From Erodium maritimum (Eukaryota > Streptophyta > Magnoliopsida > Geraniales > Geraniaceae), in NCBI GenBank assembly GCA_963921825.1, contig OY997589.1:22217482-22281481 (forward strand): DNA of 64,000 nt, written 5' to 3'. The notes under the pieces were generated by a model. It had not been told where the DNA came from and did not search any database. It was given only the letters and a program-made list of their open reading frames with translations. Each line of letters opens with the position of its first letter. The stretch's first letter is position 1. This document shows, one piece after another, positions 1 to 10,833 of this stretch. A program made the position numbers and the translations under genes.

Positions 1-1513
1 AATTTTTTGTCCGATAAGGTACCCAAATGATTCGTCCACGAACGATTTGGGTTAAAATTGGCATATTCCGTTAGAAAACTAACGGAATATTCCTCCAAAT
101 CAGACATGTGCAGTTAAGTGGAGTGTGAAATGACGATTTTGCCCTTCCTTATTATACCCTTATAAATTGTACATATGAAATTACCATTTTACCCTTAGAT
201 TAAAATCAATATTTAATATTTTATGTTTTTGAAATCAATTTTTATTTCAGAAAAATAAAAAAATAAAAATATATAAAAATAAAAAAATAAAAAAATAAAA
301 AATTTATCTAACCTAACCACACTAATTATCTAACCTAACACACCCTCCTTCATCAAATCCAACACCCAGTCCTCTCATTTTTCTCTCCAAGAGCTACAAC
401 ACAAGGCTCCGGCATCCATGGCGAGGTACGGTGGCGGCGAGCACAAGCGTTAGAGCTCGAGCCTTCTCTTCGGCGACGAGTCTCAACACGGACGACGGGG
501 AGTTCAGGGAAATGGCGGAGAAGAACGGACAGTCACGGCGAGAAGCTGAGAATCGAGGCGAGGTGCTGAGAATCAGAGAATCGTCATCCACAGTCATCGT
601 CCACGGAGTCTTCGCCGGAAAAACCCAGATCGGTCGGACCACGGCGAGGGCTTCCGACGCTCGAGCTGTTCGTTTGGGAGTTATTTAGGGTTTGTAGAAA
701 TTTGGTTTTGGGGGAAATCGTAGGCGAGCTGTGATTTGATTTCGATTTGTTCTCTGTTGTTCTTCCTTTCTTTGATTTGTTGTTGTTCTTCTTCGAGGGC
801 TTCAATCGATTTATTGTTCACTACTGTTTTTTCTTTGATTTGTTGCTCTTGTTGTTCTTCTTTTGCAATTTATTTTTGTTAATCAATTTTTGGGATGAGT
901 TGTAGAAAATATCAATTGACAGAAGATGAGATCTGAGTTCATCATCGAACATGGCAAAAAATTTCCAGAAATTTTAGTTACAATTCAGATCTGATTTTGT
1001 CGATGTTAATCAATAAAAGAGGAAGGTGAAGAATCAGGTCTGATTTTTGAATTTTGAGAATTAAAAATATAATAAATTAATTCAATATAAAAATAATTAA
1101 TTATATAAAGTAAATGAATTTTCTAAATAATTAATTACTATTATTGTAATAATAAATTAGAATATTATTGATATATAAAAATAATTATATATATATGTTA
1201 AATAATTAATTTTTTAAAAGTAAAATAAATAAGAATTAATAAATAAATTAATGATTTTATTAATAATTAATTAAAATATTAATGAAATTATATCTATTGA
1301 AAGGGTAAATAAGTCTTTTTACACTTAAGTCAAAAGTCAACTAAAATGATAAAGGGTAAATTGGTCTTTTCACGTAGGTCTATTATTTTTTTAACAGCAT
1401 TAAACCAAATCGTTCGTGGACGAATCATTTGGGTACCTTATCGGACAAAAAGTTCATAAGGGTACCTTATCGTTCGTGGACGAAACATTAGGGTACCTTA
1501 TCGTAAATAACCC
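1..1513. mobile_element. Non-autonomous MULE-like TIR element, left end beyond window
   Basis: The first ~50 bases reappear inverted at about 1400-1453. Outside the right copy lies a further copy of the same motif, so the full right terminus seems to start, read inward, with GGGTTATTTACGATAAGG at 1513. The matching outer left end must lie before base 1. GGG-starting long inverted repeats are shared with the other MULE-type elements in this window. The interior has a GC-rich block (about 400-720) followed by a long AT-rich block, with no recognisable protein. Because the left flank is missing, the target duplication cannot be tested. The element interrupts the LINE that resumes at 1514. A transposable inverted-repeat element is clear; the superfamily assignment is inferred. 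Confidence 0.7.
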
Positions 1514-2975
1514 TTCCTTCAATATAACAGATGAAGAGGAAGAGGAGTTGACAGAAATCCTTCAATGTTCTGTGGGCAACCTTCCTACAATATACCTTGG
1601 ATTCCCACTAGGAGCCAACCCTAAGAGAATCAAAACCTGGGAGCCAATCATCAAGAAATTCAAGTCTGCTCTAGGCCTATGGCAAGCAAAGCTTCTATCT
1701 CTGGGAGGGAGGATCACACTAATAAAGTCAACCTTAAGTTCTCTGCCTCTATACTTTTTCTCAATAATTAGAGCCCCTAAAGGAGTTATAAAAAAAATGG
1801 AATCATGGCATAGAAGATTCCTTTGACATGGCAGTTCAATGGCAAGAGCCTTTTGTAAAGTAGGTTGGGACAAGGTCTGCAAAACAAAATGTACAAGAGG
1901 GTTGGGGATAAATAATTTAGTCAAGATGAATATTGCTCACCTAGAAAAATGGTGGTGGAGGTTTTCTCTAGAATAAAATACACTTTGGGAGAGAGTCATT
2001 TGTTCCAAATATGGATGGAATTTATCAGAATGGGACTTATCCTCTTTTGATGAAATTGGGAGCTCCAACTTTATGTCACACATCCTTGCATTGAATGCTG
2101 ATCCACTCTTCTCAAACCTCTTTGGAATTCAAGGCCTCTCCTAGAAATTAGGAAATGGGGAGAGGATTCTCTTCTGGAAAGACATATGGTGGGGGGAGAT
2201 AGCATTCAAATACCTATTTTCAAGGCTATATCAACTATCACAGTCCAAAAAACTACAGGTATCAGTGGCAATATCCAATGGACATTGGGAATTACATTTT
2301 AGAAATGTTCCAAGAGGAAGAGCAGAGTCAAATTGGCTAGCATTACAAACAATTCTTACTGGAATCACTCTCACTCAAAATCAGGACTTATTGGTTTGGA
2401 CAGGGGATCAAAAAGGTTTTTCAGTAAAGAAATTATATGCCCTCATAGACACTCAAGCCTCAGCCCCTTCAATTAATGCAGGGTGGACAAAAGCTCTTTG
2501 GAAACCAACTTTACCTCCTAAAATTATAGCCTTCTGCTAGCTTGCTTGCCTAGAAGCAATACCAACCAAATGTTTTCTTGATTCAAGAGGGATGGATTTA
2601 TCTCTTCAAGGTATAATTTGTCCAATTTGTTGTATTGATTTAGAAGATGTTTCTCACACTTTGCTACATTGCCAAAGAGCTTGGGAGGTATGAGGGCTTA
2701 TCTTCAACTGGTGGGGTATCACATTGGCAATCCCAAGCTCTTCAAAATTACTATTTACTTCTTGGTCCTCTTTGGTAAGCTCAAAACAAAAGAATTGATG
2801 GGGCAAGATTATTCATATTGACTGTTGGCAAATTTGGCTTGCAAGAAATGGTTTGATCTTTGAGAATATTACGTTAGAAGCTATTGACATTTTCAAAAAG
2901 GTGTTAAACCAATCTTATGCTTGGGAATGGGCTAGTTATTAAAGCTGGTGGACTTTTCTTCTCCTTTAATTCTTG
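1514..2975 (+). pseudogene. LINE reverse transcriptase C-terminus and zf-RVT domain, decayed
   Basis: One reading frame keeps plant LINE landmarks in order: YLGFPLGANPKRIKTWEPII near 1590, LSLGGRITLIKSTLSSLPLY near 1700, a GNGERILFWKD block near 2155, and a cysteine-rich CPICCIDLEDVSHTLLHC motif of the zf-RVT domain near 2620. The same frame is interrupted by stops near 1824, 1973, 2141, 2538, 2694 and 2796 without an obvious frameshift. Five of the six (all except 1973) fall where the family has tryptophan. The upstream catalytic half of the polymerase is absent. It cannot make an active protein. Confidence 0.85.
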
Positions 2976-3780
2976 GATTTCAACTCCAGCAGCCTGCTGT
3001 TCAACCTTATCTTGAGGTCCTGTCTCTTTTTTGGGGGTTGGGTTGGGATGGGGACTGATGTGAGTTTGGTAAGGCTTCCATGTGATTTGTGTTTCTCTTG
3101 TTTGTGGTTGTGTGTGGGGCTCCTTGGTTTGTTATTTCTTGAGTGAGGGTAAGATCTTTGTAGGATGAGTGTTTCCTCTCTACAGGTTTACTCTCTACAG
3201 CTTTCTAGTGGATCAAAAGACTTCCTCATTCAAAATACAGTGTTGATCTTTAAAGCATGTTGGAAACTCCTTCGTTGTCTATCAGTTACAAAATTCAAGA
3301 TGGACTACTTGCAAGATAATGATCAAGAATCAATGTTGCTTTGGAAACTCATTTGCAGTGCTGAATTTCTTTCAGTTCCCAACCATTCAAAGTGGACTAC
3401 TCACAAGATCAAGATCAAGAGACATTCCTTTTACTACATTTTGGAAGGAATTGCTCTCGCTACATTTTCAGTTAGATCTTTGCTTTTACTTCTTCTCCTT
3501 CTTTTTGAGAGTGACTACTCAATTTTGCAAGGATGCAACAACAAATCTCAACTGGTTTAGAAAGTTTGTTTGAGAATGACATGACCCCATAAGACTTGTT
3601 TTTGCTCTGTGTTGTCTTCTGTTGGATTCAAGGTTTGAGCTTTTGCTAGCCTTTCCTAGCCTAGACAAGGTTTGTTTGGAAGTTGGCTATTATGCCTCTT
3701 TGTTCTTGTTATGTATTCTCACCTCCTCTTTCATCTCGAAAGATGTTTTTAATCTAAATTTGTTTTGCTGATCAAAAAAA
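1514..3780 (+). mobile_element. 5'-truncated L1-type LINE
   Basis: The coding remnant runs from the end of the reverse transcriptase into the zinc-finger reverse-transcriptase-associated (zf-RVT) region, followed by a long 3' untranslated part and a short A-run (ending 3780) right after GCTGATC, a typical plant LINE tail. The 5' side is cut off by the inverted-repeat element ending at 1513. The 3' part (about 3240-3430) has an internally repeated stretch around CAAGATAATGATCAAGA-like sequence. No flanking duplication can be tested because the 5' end is missing. Confidence 0.8.
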
Positions 3781-4130
3781 TAATCAGTGCTTTCTTTAGC
3801 ATGCACGATCTACAATTTGATACTTTGATTAAGACAGAGACTAAAAATCATCATATTCATGGCCATATAAATAATATTTTCAGTTATATTATATAACACT
3901 TTAATATGATTAATTGGGTGATGAATGATGATATTAATAGCATTGTTGAAATCAAAATTTAAATTCAAAACTTTTTGTTAAAATAGCATTATAGTATATT
4001 AATATTGGACAACACAAAGCCGAAGAAAAAGCGTTTGAAAATAGTAAAAGTTTTGAAGATTTGAAAAGAGACAAAAGGACAAGAGTCAATATAATAAATT
4101 TAGCACATATTATATTTCAGGAATTACCTA
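3781..4130. other. AT-rich intergenic stretch upstream of ICR gene
   Basis: This stretch lies between the LINE tail and the predicted ICR leader. It is AT-rich with no coding pattern, RNA gene or terminal repeats that I can see. It presumably holds the promoter of the downstream gene, but no convincing core element could be fixed. Confidence 0.4.
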
Positions 4131-5457
4131 TCTGTCCTCTTCCTCTCCATTCCCAAAGGAAAGAGCTCAGCTCCACTATCACACTCATATCAGTCACTAC
4201 CACCAGCTTTAATTCAAACCTCAAACCTCTTTTTTCTCTCTGGATCCCTCTTCCCCTCTCTACCTCAAACCTCCTTGAGCTTCAAAAGATGGGTATGAAG
4301 ATTTTCATCTTCTCACTAGGATGACTAACTGATTTGGTGCTGCTTTCTTCTGGATATCTAGACACCAAGGTGATATTCACTTTCTTCCGTTTTGTTTTCT
4401 ATTCAACTTTTGTTTTTGATCTGTTTGGTTGCCAAGAAAGTGGTGGGAAAAGGAAGGTTTAAAGGTAGAGCCTTGTAGATGGTCTTATTACTACCCAACA
4501 TGAAGGGGTGGTTTTTATTTTCCAATTGGGGTTTGATAGTCAATAAATGATTTGAAGCTTCTCATGACCATACCCACTTTTTTCTAACTCAATTTAAGGA
4601 TAATAAACACCATTTCCAGCATTTTCTCAGCAACCAAACAACTGAGGCATGAGGGTCCAAATTTTCTGTATTTTTTACATCATAATCTGTTTTTATTGTC
4701 ACTTTTAGATACATTTGTTTGTTTGTGGTAACGTCAAACTTAAAGGTTGTGTGGTGTGTAATAATATCTGTCAGCTACTTGTCTAAATTGTCTTTACCTT
4801 ACAGATCTTGCTCTGTACAACTACAATTTTAGCTGTTTATGTCTTTGAAATTTTGAAATTATGGTCTGAAATTGTATTGATGAACACATGGAAATAGTAG
4901 AATATGCACTGCTTGTACCCTATAAACATTCTAACATAACTTTTTTATATAGGTAATTCCTAACCTATTGCAACATTCAAACCCAATTGTTTTGCTACTT
5001 TTTTTCCAAACCAAATATTTTCCTATCCTTTTTTCTTTCTTTCTATTTTGTAGTTTATGGGTAGTGTTTTTAGGGTGCAAATGTGATATCCTTATCAAGT
5101 TAGAGAGATTCTTGAGCTTGAGTCTGGATCATCAATATAGTCGAACATGAGCATCCACTCTAAATACTAAATATCTAAAGAACGTAGAGAATTGACAATT
5201 CTAGCATTAAAAAAATCACATTTTCTGAGATAAAATTAGTCGTTACTGTAGTCCTCTGTTTTTGTTCAGGGGTGCACGTGTAGATTGCTTTTTAATTGTT
5301 TATTTTTGCTAGTATATAAGGTTGTTTGTATGTTCACAAGTCTCCAAACTTTCACTTAACCAAGTTTAGTTATGTTCCTTGTTATTTATATTCCACCTTC
5401 ATTCTGCAGAAGGTGAAGTTTTGACATTGGAGTCCTTATTGAGTCAGTGATCTACAA
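4131..5457 (+). other. Predicted 5' leader of ICR gene with leader intron and short uORF
   Basis: The pyrimidine-rich stretch from about 4131 looks like a plant 5' UTR. A good donor (CACCAAG then GTGATATT) lies at 4370 and a good acceptor (ATTCTGCAG) ends at 5409, implying a leader intron of about 1 kb, then a short second leader exon 5410-5457 before the ATG at 5458. The first leader exon contains an 11-codon upstream ORF, 4289-4324 (MGMKIFIFSLG). The exon structure is inferred from splice-site quality only. Confidence 0.45.
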
Positions 5458-6640
5458 ATGCCAAGATCAAGGTTGGTGTGCTTTTTATGAATAGGATTAG
5501 GCAGTGTTGTTTAGATTGAACTTTTCTTCTTTACGTTTGTAACTGTTTCATCATTTCTGGGTGACAATGCCAATTAGGGGTTTGGAAGTGGCTCAGAGGC
5601 AGTCTCCTCGAGCCGCTATGCAGCTGAGGACATTGAGCTCCGACTCTGACCAATCACGTCATCAAGCCCTTACTGACCGGGGTCCCAAACTAGGAGCTCC
5701 AAGAAGCATTCAATCTGATTCACTAAACCAGAAGAAGCTTGGCACCTGCATTGCAGATTTGGAGTCTCAACTTGGGCAAGCTCAAGAAGAGCTCAAGATT
5801 CTCAAAGACCAGTTGGCATTTGCTGAAACTGCAAAGCAAGAAGCACAAAAGGAACTGAAGAAGAAAAGCAAGAACCCAACTGATCCGGACTTGGTGGAAA
5901 GCCATGAAGAGTGTCCCCAGCAAGAACTACAAGAATCAAATAGCAAAACCTCGGATGAAGTAGTAGACGAAAAGGGGACAGTTGAATTTGATGCTGAGAA
6001 CAAGGATCAGCCAGAAAACGTAACCAAATCAATTGAGATATCATCAGCTGAAGCTGTAGTTGTATTGGAGCCGGAGAAACCATCTCTTCAAGATTTGGCT
6101 ATGCAGAAGGATGAGATAAATTCGCTTAAAGCCAAGTTAGAAGATAAGGAAAAGGCATTGGAGCTATTTGGCCTAGAGAATGAGGATCTAAAAAAACATT
6201 TGGAGGAAGTGAGATCTGATTTATCTTCAGCTAAGAACAAAGAAGAGGAAATGGCATCAAGAATGAAGCAACTTGGAGGAGAGCTAGAAGCAAGCAAAGC
6301 AAATGCAGGTCAGCTAAAAGAAACAATCTCAACCCTTGAAGGAGCAAAGGAGGCGTTGGAAGCGGAGATGAAGAAGCTCAGAGTACAGACTGAGCAATGG
6401 AGAAAGGCAGCTGATGCTGCAGCAGCCATTCTTTCCGGTGGCGTGGACATGAATGGTAGGTGTGGCTCCATGGACAAGCACTTCGGTGGTGTGTTCAGCA
6501 CACCTTCCGGAGGGTACAATGGTTTCTTGGGATCACCGGGGATGCCTGAGGACTCGGATGATGGTTTTGGAAGTGGAAAGCGAAAGGGCTCGGGCATAAG
6601 AATGTTTGGAGACCTGTGGAAAAAGAAGACTCACAAATAG
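5458..6640 (+). CDS. ICR: Interactor of constitutive active ROPs (ICR/RIP family) scaffold protein
   Basis: Two coding exons are predicted: 5458-5471 (only ATG CCA AGA TCA AG) and 5578-6640, joined across a 106-bp GT..AG intron, giving 358 residues that begin MPRSRGLEVAQRQSPRA. That start is preferred to the in-frame ATG at 5561 because MPR(S)RG...QRQSPRA is the family's conserved N-terminus. Coiled coils are evident at about residues 55-105 and 180-280. QWRKAADAAAAIL, near residue 278, is the conserved C-terminal motif tied to binding active ROP GTPases, and the basic end FGDLWKKKTHK is typical. Family members are plant-specific adaptors linking ROP signalling to exocytosis, polarity or cortical microtubules. 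Length is usual. The specific paralogue is not resolved. The gene is convergent with the AAA ATPase downstream. Confidence 0.9.
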
Positions 6641-6941
6641 GCTTTGATACCTACCATGTTAAAAGGCTCACATGCCATTGGGGTTGGCTTGAAATCCTAG
6701 TGGTTACATTTGTTTGGGAGCAGATGTGGATGGAACATAGACTAAAGTAAGATTTCCTTGTTTTCTTCCCAATCAGAAATAGTGTTGAAGTTTCAGTTTC
6801 TCATAACATTCTGGCGATCATATATATTAAGTAACTAGTGTATGTATAACAGAACTCAAAACAATCTCAATTCATATTTATAACTTTAAACCAATTAACA
6901 GTGTGACATCCTATCATGGAAAGCTCTTTCTTTTAAATTTC
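6641..6941. other. Convergent intergenic region
   Basis: About 300 bases separate the stop codons of the two convergent genes and must contain both 3' UTRs and poly(A) sites. No other feature is visible. Confidence 0.5.
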
Positions 6942-8550
6942 TTATGTCTCCAATTCCATCTGTTCTTCACCATTGCATTCAGGTTCTTTCTTCATTTTGG
7001 TTTCCTTGAGGAGGTTGATGAGATCTCGAAGAGCAACACCCGGGTCTTCACTCTTCATGAACTCTTCTGCAACTTGTGCAGGAGTGACCTCGGTGGTGTT
7101 GAGCAAGTCTCGGACCTCCTCGTACAGAGGGTGATCTTCGGACGTGCCCAAGTAGTTGGAAGCCAGCAGCTTGAAGCTGTCGAAGGTGCAGTAGGACATG
7201 TGAATGTGCATGTCCATCCGTCCCGGGCGCAGCAATGCCGGATCCAGCTTCTCCTTGTGGTTTGTCGTGAATATTATGATCCGCTCGTCCCCACAGCTCG
7301 ACCACAACCCGTCTATGAAGTTCAGCAGCCCCGACAGTGTCAGCTGTCAACAACAATATCATTAGTTTGTAAGAATCAGTTGGGCGCCACCTTGTTTTTT
7401 TTGTAAATCATGACATTCAAATTCTTTTTTTGAAATCGGTCCTATTAATAAATTTCGAGCTTAATAGAAAAAAAAGACAGAGTTAGCTAACCTGTGTCTT
7501 TCTCTCGGGCTCGTTTTTAGAATCATCGGTCAATCGATTAGGGAGGCCGACACTGCAATCAATATCTTCAATGACAAGGATAGAGCGATTGGCGGTGGCC
7601 AGAAGTAACTTGCGGAGATCAGAGTCGTGCATGATGTTGGCAAGCTGCAAGTCGTACACATCAAACTTGAGGTAATTGGCCATGGCCGCCACCAAGCTCG
7701 ATTTTCCGGTCCCTGGAGGTCCGTACAGCAAGTACCCTCGTTTCCAAGCCCTTCCGACCCTCTTGTAAAACTCCTTCCTCCTAACGAACCTGTCCAGATC
7801 CTCCATCACGCCTGTAAATTACAAATTAAAAACTACTAGGGTTAAAATAATTATAATTGGACCCTCAACCATAAAATATATGGCAAAACAAAGATACCTA
7901 CCGTTCTTGAGGTGGGGCGTCATGGCGAGGGTGTCGAAAGTGGAGGGGTGCTCGAGGACGATGGACTCCCACCAGGCGCTACCGCCCTTCAAGCTATTGC
8001 TGAGGCTGTGCATTTTCAACACCCTCTTGGAGTTCTTGATGTCTTTGTACCGATCAAGAACGAAGGGGACATAGGAATTGAGTACCAATTCCTTGTGCTT
8101 CTTGAGGAAACAGAGCTCGTAGGAGCTTATGGGGTCGGGGTCGTGCTCCTTCTGCTTCTCGTCCGCCCCCATGAAAGTCCATTTCAGCTCCACCCCCTCG
8201 AAGGTGTCGACCACCGTCTCGCCCTTCTCCAGCTGGATCGTCAGGTCCTTCTCCTTGGAGATCTTGCTCACCTTGAGCTTCTCCGTGTCGGGGCTGATCT
8301 TGGTGCTCAGGTAGCACTCGGCCGCTTTGAACACCTGGTTCGTGCCCATTCCGGTGGACTCCTCGAAGACGAGGGTGAGATCCAAAGACTTGGACTTGAA
8401 CAAGTAATGGAAGGTGGACTCCAGGTAGGCGCGGAGGGACTGGGGGAGGAACTCGTTCACCATGGATCGGAGGAACATGATCGACGCCATCACCGATGCG
8501 TACGTCGAGAACAGAGCCGACAGTGAAGGTGCCTCGCTCATCCACGCCAT
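6942..8550 (-). CDS. BCS1/HSR4-like AAA ATPase (plant AATP1 type)
   Basis: Three exons are predicted: 8550-7902, 7811-7492 and 7343-6942; all junctions are GT..AG and keep frame, giving about 456 residues. An N-terminal hydrophobic segment (roughly residues 10-30) suggests membrane anchoring, followed by the AAA-associated N domain. The ATPase core has Walker A GPPGTGKS (about 247-254), Walker B ILVIED (about 294-299) and the family signature DPALLRPGRMDMHIHMSYC. Relatives are mitochondrial or ER membrane AAA proteins related to yeast BCS1; several are induced by pathogens or stress. The in-frame VMEDLDRF at the exon 2 boundary and LTLSGLLNFIDGLWSSCGDE at exon 3 match the family without gaps. 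Plus-strand ORFs over this gene are antisense shadows. No defect is seen. The precise paralogue and location are not determined. Confidence 0.92.
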
Positions 8551-8655
8551 GGCCTGCCCGATCCAAGAAACAGAGCAAAACAGAGTGGAGAAGCTAGTGT
8601 TGTGTTTGTTTGTGGGTTGGTTAGGACTTAGGACAGGGCGTGGCGTGGGTTGCTT

Positions 8656-8662
8656 TTTTATA
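8656..8662 (-). promoter_or_regulatory. Probable TATA box of the AAA ATPase gene
   Basis: TATAAAA on the minus strand lies about 106 bases upstream of the ATG, at a plausible distance for a plant leader of some 70-80 bases. It was judged by motif and position only. Confidence 0.5.
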
Positions 8663-8670
8663 GAGTATAG

Positions 8671-9121
8671 TTTGTAGATCTGAAAACAAATACTTTATGG
8701 AGTGTGAAAGCGACCAGATTCAGAGTACCTTGGTGAGCAAGGTTCGTGCGTGTCAAAGCAACTCTTGTCTCTTCCCACCTCGTGCGAAAATGTAATGACT
8801 TTGACTCTGTGACATCTTCGTCATATTTTAATTATTTGTGCTGATACAGACACTGTCTACTTGGATTTTGTCTTTTGCCCAATGGAATCGCACGCTTTAT
8901 GCTTTTTCCTTGGAGTTTCCACTCGGCTTCGTCATCTAATTATACATATTCTATAAGTTCAATTAAATATGTTTATATCCTAGTAATCCAGTCCATTGAG
9001 ATTCCAACTTCTAGTTATAGTTATAATTTTTAATGATGTTGCTATTGAATAGGATTGATTTCGATTTGATCATGCATGTGTAATGTTTCTTTTATATTAA
9101 TTATGATTAACAGATAATATA
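8671..9121. other. Upstream region of the AAA ATPase gene
   Basis: It is moderately AT-rich, with no coding pattern or repeat that I recognise. It is presumably promoter and spacer. Confidence 0.4.
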
Positions 9122-9138
9122 CATAATTTTGCAATCTT

Positions 9139-10300
9139 TCTTTTTTTGAAATGGGTAACCGGAGACTTTCATTAATGCCAAATGGAAATCAAACAGGTTG
9201 AGGCGTGACCGCCTCGGGTTCCAGATATTTGTCCGGGCCGACCGTAGCAAGCCCGGCGCTCATAGACCCATAATATTAGCCCACTTGAAATCGTGGGCAA
9301 CAGCTCAAGACAACTCTTTACCAGCGTCTCAAAACAGCGAGACATTAAATGAAAAAACATAAACGACCTAGCTAGCCAAAAATTTATTCGACCTAAAACA
9401 GGGTAATAATCAGAAAGAAATGCCTTCGGTGCAGATTTCCCGAGACTCCCCGACAGTAGTAGCCCCGGGTCTGTGGATATAGGTCCCAAAGTGACCATTC
9501 CACCCCCGCCGGGTCCTATCATTCGTCCTGCGGAGGGTCAAGTCCCTCCAACTGCGTTCCAGCTGCTCCTGCACAGACCTCTATCCCCGATGCTTGACCC
9601 TTCGTCAGTCCCAGCGGGATCCACGGTTCTCCATCCAGAGGTGACGCCAGCGGTGACGCCATACGATTGAAGGCCCTACCGGGATTCCCTTTTTCAACAG
9701 GAATCTAGAGCAGCGGCGACACAGGGGATCTCAGGACATCCACCCCCGCCCCAGTTGGGCTCCGATCGTGCCCGGCCCTGTCTGTCCGCCGACTTCGTCG
9801 CCATCCGGATTTGGAGGGGCGATTGGCCGATCTCCAACTCGGTAAGGCTCGATCATATGCCAACTCGGCATTAAATGGGTACTCCATGGTGGCCCTCGTA
9901 GAAGGTCAGGCCGAGGGCGTTGCAGCCGGATGGGGCAGTCATCCGACGATGAGGAGATGAGGACGTCGGGGTGAAGGTTCAATGCGATCGGATGGGTAAC
10001 GTTGGAGCGAATCTGGTTACCTGGATCCATGGCTGCGTGACGGTAATGGTGATGGCGAGGGGGGAGACAGTGGTCGGCGAGATCTGGCGGCGACGGCAGC
10101 AAACGTAGTGGAGAACTCGGGGAAGAGAAGGCAGCGTGGCTGGCGACGGCGATGTCGTGGAGCGAGGAGGGTTGTGTGAGTGGTGGTGATGGCGAGAGAG
10201 GTAGAGGACGAACGGAGAAGGTGGTGGTTAACGGAGGCGGCGGCGACCCTTTTAGGGTATGAGAGAACCTCATTGAGGTTGTGTGGAGAGCTTTTTTCTC
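9139..10300 (-). mobile_element. Short, internally deleted LINE copy with 17-bp target duplication
   Basis: CATAATTTTGCAATCTT stands at 9122-9138 and again at 10301-10317. On the minus strand the insert begins next to 10300 with a GC-rich 5' UTR-like stretch and ends at 9139 in AATGAAAGTCTCCGGTTACC followed by an A-rich tail (seen as T-run at 9140-9147). Long duplications plus an A tail define target-primed reverse transcription. At about 1.16 kb it holds 5' UTR-like and Pro/Arg-rich ORF1-like sequence (for example MDPGNQIRSNVTHP) but no polymerase, so it is non-autonomous. Confidence 0.8.
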
Positions 10301-10317
10301 CATAATTTTGCAATCTT

Positions 10318-10833
10318 GTGTAATATTAAAATTAAATAATATTTATAAGAAAATTGTGTAGGTTCGTTCGGGCTTCTCTTTCCTCTCCACAACCAACATC
10401 TCGTTTTCAACCACTCTCTCTTCTCCAAAGCAACTCCTCCCCTTGCTCTACAACTGTTGTTATGGATCTCCTCCCTAACTATTTCGCTGATATTGTCGTC
10501 AGTCTTGTCCTCAGCCACAGGATGATCCGTTCCCACCCACTCGAAACTATGCCCCCAGCTCTATCGGCGACCTTTATTAAGTCGTCGCAACCAAAGAAGA
10601 AGGTTCATCGGCCCTCTCATCTGCCTCCTGCTCCGCCTCTGTCGTTCCCTCCATCGCCAACGTTGTCGTCCTCAACGTTGTCGTCAACAAAGCTGCCCCC
10701 AACACCGTCATCATCAAAGACGCTACTCATATCGCCGCCAACGTTGCCGCCTCCATCTCCTCTCGCGCCTCGACTCCATTGTCTCTCTCGAAACGAAAGG
10801 GGGCAGAGATTATAGGCGATCTGCTACCCCACC
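10318..10833 (+). other. GC-rich, probably non-LTR-derived segment (left of solo LTR)
   Basis: A pyrimidine-rich stretch leads into a Pro/Ser-rich reading frame with ATG at 10462 (MDLLPNYFADIVVSLVLSHR) that is open to about 10815. It resembles the 5' part of plant LINEs, but no diagnostic domain is visible. The solo LTR 10834-12827 splits it from 12828-13547. It could instead be a decayed gene fragment. Confidence 0.35.

Noticed and set aside
6903..7406. 167-codon plus-strand ORF
   Set aside because: Antisense to AAA ATPase exon 3, crossing its intron; no protein-like features of its own.
7912..8526. 204-codon plus-strand ORF
   Set aside because: Antisense shadow of AAA ATPase exon 1; the minus strand has conserved domains and splice sites.
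9731..10303. 190-codon minus ORF considered as a host gene
   Set aside because: Begins inside the target-site duplication and lies wholly inside the LINE insertion.
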